From positions 67,502-131,501 of the forward strand of contig DYKB01000003.1 in NCBI GenBank assembly GCA_020722815.1: 64,000 nucleotides of DNA, read 5' to 3'. The stretch comes from Caldithrix sp. GTDB lineage: Bacteria > Zhuqueibacterota > Zhuqueibacteria > Thermofontimicrobiales > Sulfurfontimicrobiaceae. Below the pieces are notes generated by a model, which was not told where the DNA came from, did not search any database, and saw nothing but the letters and a program-made list of their open reading frames with translations. Positions 63,072-64,000 of the stretch are shown piece after piece (the first letter of the stretch is position 1; each line of letters starts with the position of its first letter). Position numbers and translations under genes: made by a program.

Positions 63072-63488
63072 ATGGAAATTCTGCAACCACGAAAAAGACG
63101 CCCTGTTATTAACATCACATCCCTTATCGATGTGATGTTTCTCCTGATCATTTTTTTCATGGTCTCCTCGACTTTTAAAGTGCAGCCCGGCATGAAGCTT
63201 GAATTGCCGGAAAGCAAAACATACGAGCGCAGTGAAGTTCAGGATTTGACACTTCAGATTTTAAAAGATGCGGGCGATCAGGAAAAATTGATTTTAAATA
63301 ATCGTCCCGTTTCAATTGATAGTTTGCCAATCCAATTAAAATCACTGATTGCAAAAGCCGAGGATCAAACACTCACCTTAAAAGCCGATCGGGAAGTAAC
63401 TCACGGGTTGGTGGTTAAAATCATGGACCTGGCGAAACAGAATGGTATCAAAAAGCTGGTTATCGCTACGCGGATTAAGGCGGATTAA
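63072..63488 (+). CDS. exbD: ExbD/TolR-type stator protein
   Basis: 138 residues. One membrane helix (about 17-35) with the essential protonatable Asp in SLIDVMFLLIIFF (D20), then a periplasmic domain with LPESKTYE and the closing VVKIMDLAKQNGIKKLVIATR typical of ExbD/TolR. It forms the proton-driven motor with ExbB. It ends the tonB operon; no clear terminator follows. Confidence 0.95.
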   Translation: MEILQPRKRRPVINITSLIDVMFLLIIFFMVSSTFKVQPGMKLELPESKTYERSEVQDLTLQILKDAGDQEKLILNNRPVSIDSLPIQLKSLIAKAEDQTLTLKADREVTHGLVVKIMDLAKQNGIKKLVIATRIKAD

Positions 63489-63916
63489 ACTTTCAATTAG
63501 GCAACAAACCCCAAAAGCCTCACTTTGAACAGAATGCAAACCTTCGAGGTTTACTTTATTAAATTGCCACGCACTTTAGCGTCTGTCCGAAAACTAACCT
63601 CGCGAAGGTTTTTGAATGGGTATAATTATATATATTGATTAATATTTCAATTTTAATCTATATATTGTGTCATTTTTAACCTTCGCACGGTTATGATAGG
63701 CCAATTTTCTGGTTCTCGGACAGGCTCTTTTGCTCGTGGTTGCATGAGCGTTTCGCTAATCAACCGGCTTATAAGCCCGTACCAGCAGGTTAAAATCCAC
63801 TTAAAATTTCAGAAGAAATTTGTTTCAGGAGCGAAAGCTCCTGGCGATTCATTTAATTTAAACAAATTAACGCCTGAACCTGACAGCGATAAGCTGCAAA
63901 GGGGAGCAATATTCCA
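63489..63916. other. Intergenic region with inverted repeats and a GAAA hairpin
   Basis: About 430 bases. 63538-63724 contains AAACCTTCGAGGTTT, AACCTCGCGAAGGTT and AACCTTCGCACGGTT, and an outer inverted pair GTCTGTCCGAAAA (63581-63593) and TCTCGGACAGGC (63714-63725), whose end is shared with the element at 51750-51889. CAGGAGC-GAAA-GCTCCTG (63826-63843) forms a perfect 7-bp hairpin with a GNRA-type loop. A 75-codon open frame at 63693 overlaps these repeats and is not supported. Confidence 0.5.
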
Positions 63917-64000
63917 CTGAAAACAATTGCACCAGACAAAAAACATTTCTTTTTAGAATTTCAGGCAATAAAAGAAGCTGTTCAATTTGATGATGATAAC
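63917..64000 (+). CDS. Possible 5' end of a gene running off the window
   Basis: From CTG 63917 a frame is open for 28 codons to the window edge, with AAGGGGAG about ten bases upstream. The peptide shares LKT....KKHF.LEFQ.I with the frame starting at TTG 56173, and the upstream bases match too, so the region is conserved between two places. No ATG, GTG or TTG fits, and the family is unknown. It may be a real gene start with a rare codon, or a decayed copy. Confidence 0.3.
   Translation, partial: MKTIAPDKKHFFLEFQAIKEAVQFDDDN

Noticed and set aside
1-64000. CRISPR array, rRNA operon, prophage
   Set aside because: No regularly spaced direct repeats, rRNA signatures or phage structural genes were seen on either strand.

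Overview
The window reads as bacterial chromosome from an AT-rich, Gram-negative member of the Fibrobacterota-Chlorobiota-Bacteroidota (FCB) superphylum or a neighbour such as Calditrichota, KSB1 or Marinimicrobia. The main clues are two giant secreted proteins that end in a FlgD-like/type IX-style C-terminal domain with the signature FPNPFNPETxI, many lipoproteins and outer-membrane-type proteins, TonB-ExbB-ExbD, and large extracellular-polysaccharide gene sets. Genus and phylum cannot be fixed from the sequence alone. No rRNA, CRISPR array, intact insertion sequence or prophage was seen.

Layout: (1) 1-1218, + strand: end of a small membrane protein and a CDF metal exporter. (2) 1302-15494, - strand: an exopolysaccharide locus. 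In transcription order it has an SLBB export protein, a Wzz/BY-kinase, a sugar-phosphate transferase with a decayed GGDEF domain, an SDR epimerase, a DUF354 glycosyltransferase-like protein, a radical SAM (AmrS-type)/CapK-like ligase fusion, a GT4 enzyme, a second CapK-like ligase and a NodB-like deacetylase-related protein. (3) 16115-24905, + strand: housekeeping genes. These are a pseudo-receiver, tRNA with CAT anticodon, tilS-hpt-ftsH, a TPR protein, the c-di-AMP synthase cdaA and an outer-membrane-type protein. (4) 25056-43689, - strand: a GIDE-domain membrane protein, a histidine kinase, then a second surface-glycan locus (YfhO, Wzx-type flippase, methyltransferase, three GT4, hddA, hddC, GT2), a DUF4292 lipoprotein, a TPR lipoprotein and galU. 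A HepT/MntA toxin-antitoxin pair interrupts this locus, and its antitoxin gene has an in-frame stop. (5) 43949-46644: a small lipoprotein, a calpain-like protease and a phosphoesterase. (6) 47142-55961: two tandem paralogous secreted proteins of about 1340 residues. (7) 56253-63488: CapA and a B12-type radical SAM protein on the - strand, then a M55 peptidase, a methanogen-type thymidylate synthase and tonB-exbB-exbD on the + strand.

The two glycan loci plausibly make cell-surface polysaccharide. GalU would supply UDP-glucose, HddA/HddC GDP-heptose, and the sugar-phosphate transferase would start chains that are extended by the GTs, flipped, and exported under tyrosine-kinase control. The two CapK-like adenylate-forming ligases, one fused to a radical SAM enzyme, suggest an unusual chemical decoration of the glycan.

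The intergenic gaps are rich in small palindromic or terminal-inverted-repeat elements without coding capacity (4359-4582, 12331-12472, 51199-51280, 51750-51889, 56065-56247, 59874-59977, 63538-63724). Some share ends with each other, which suggests MITE-like repeat families.
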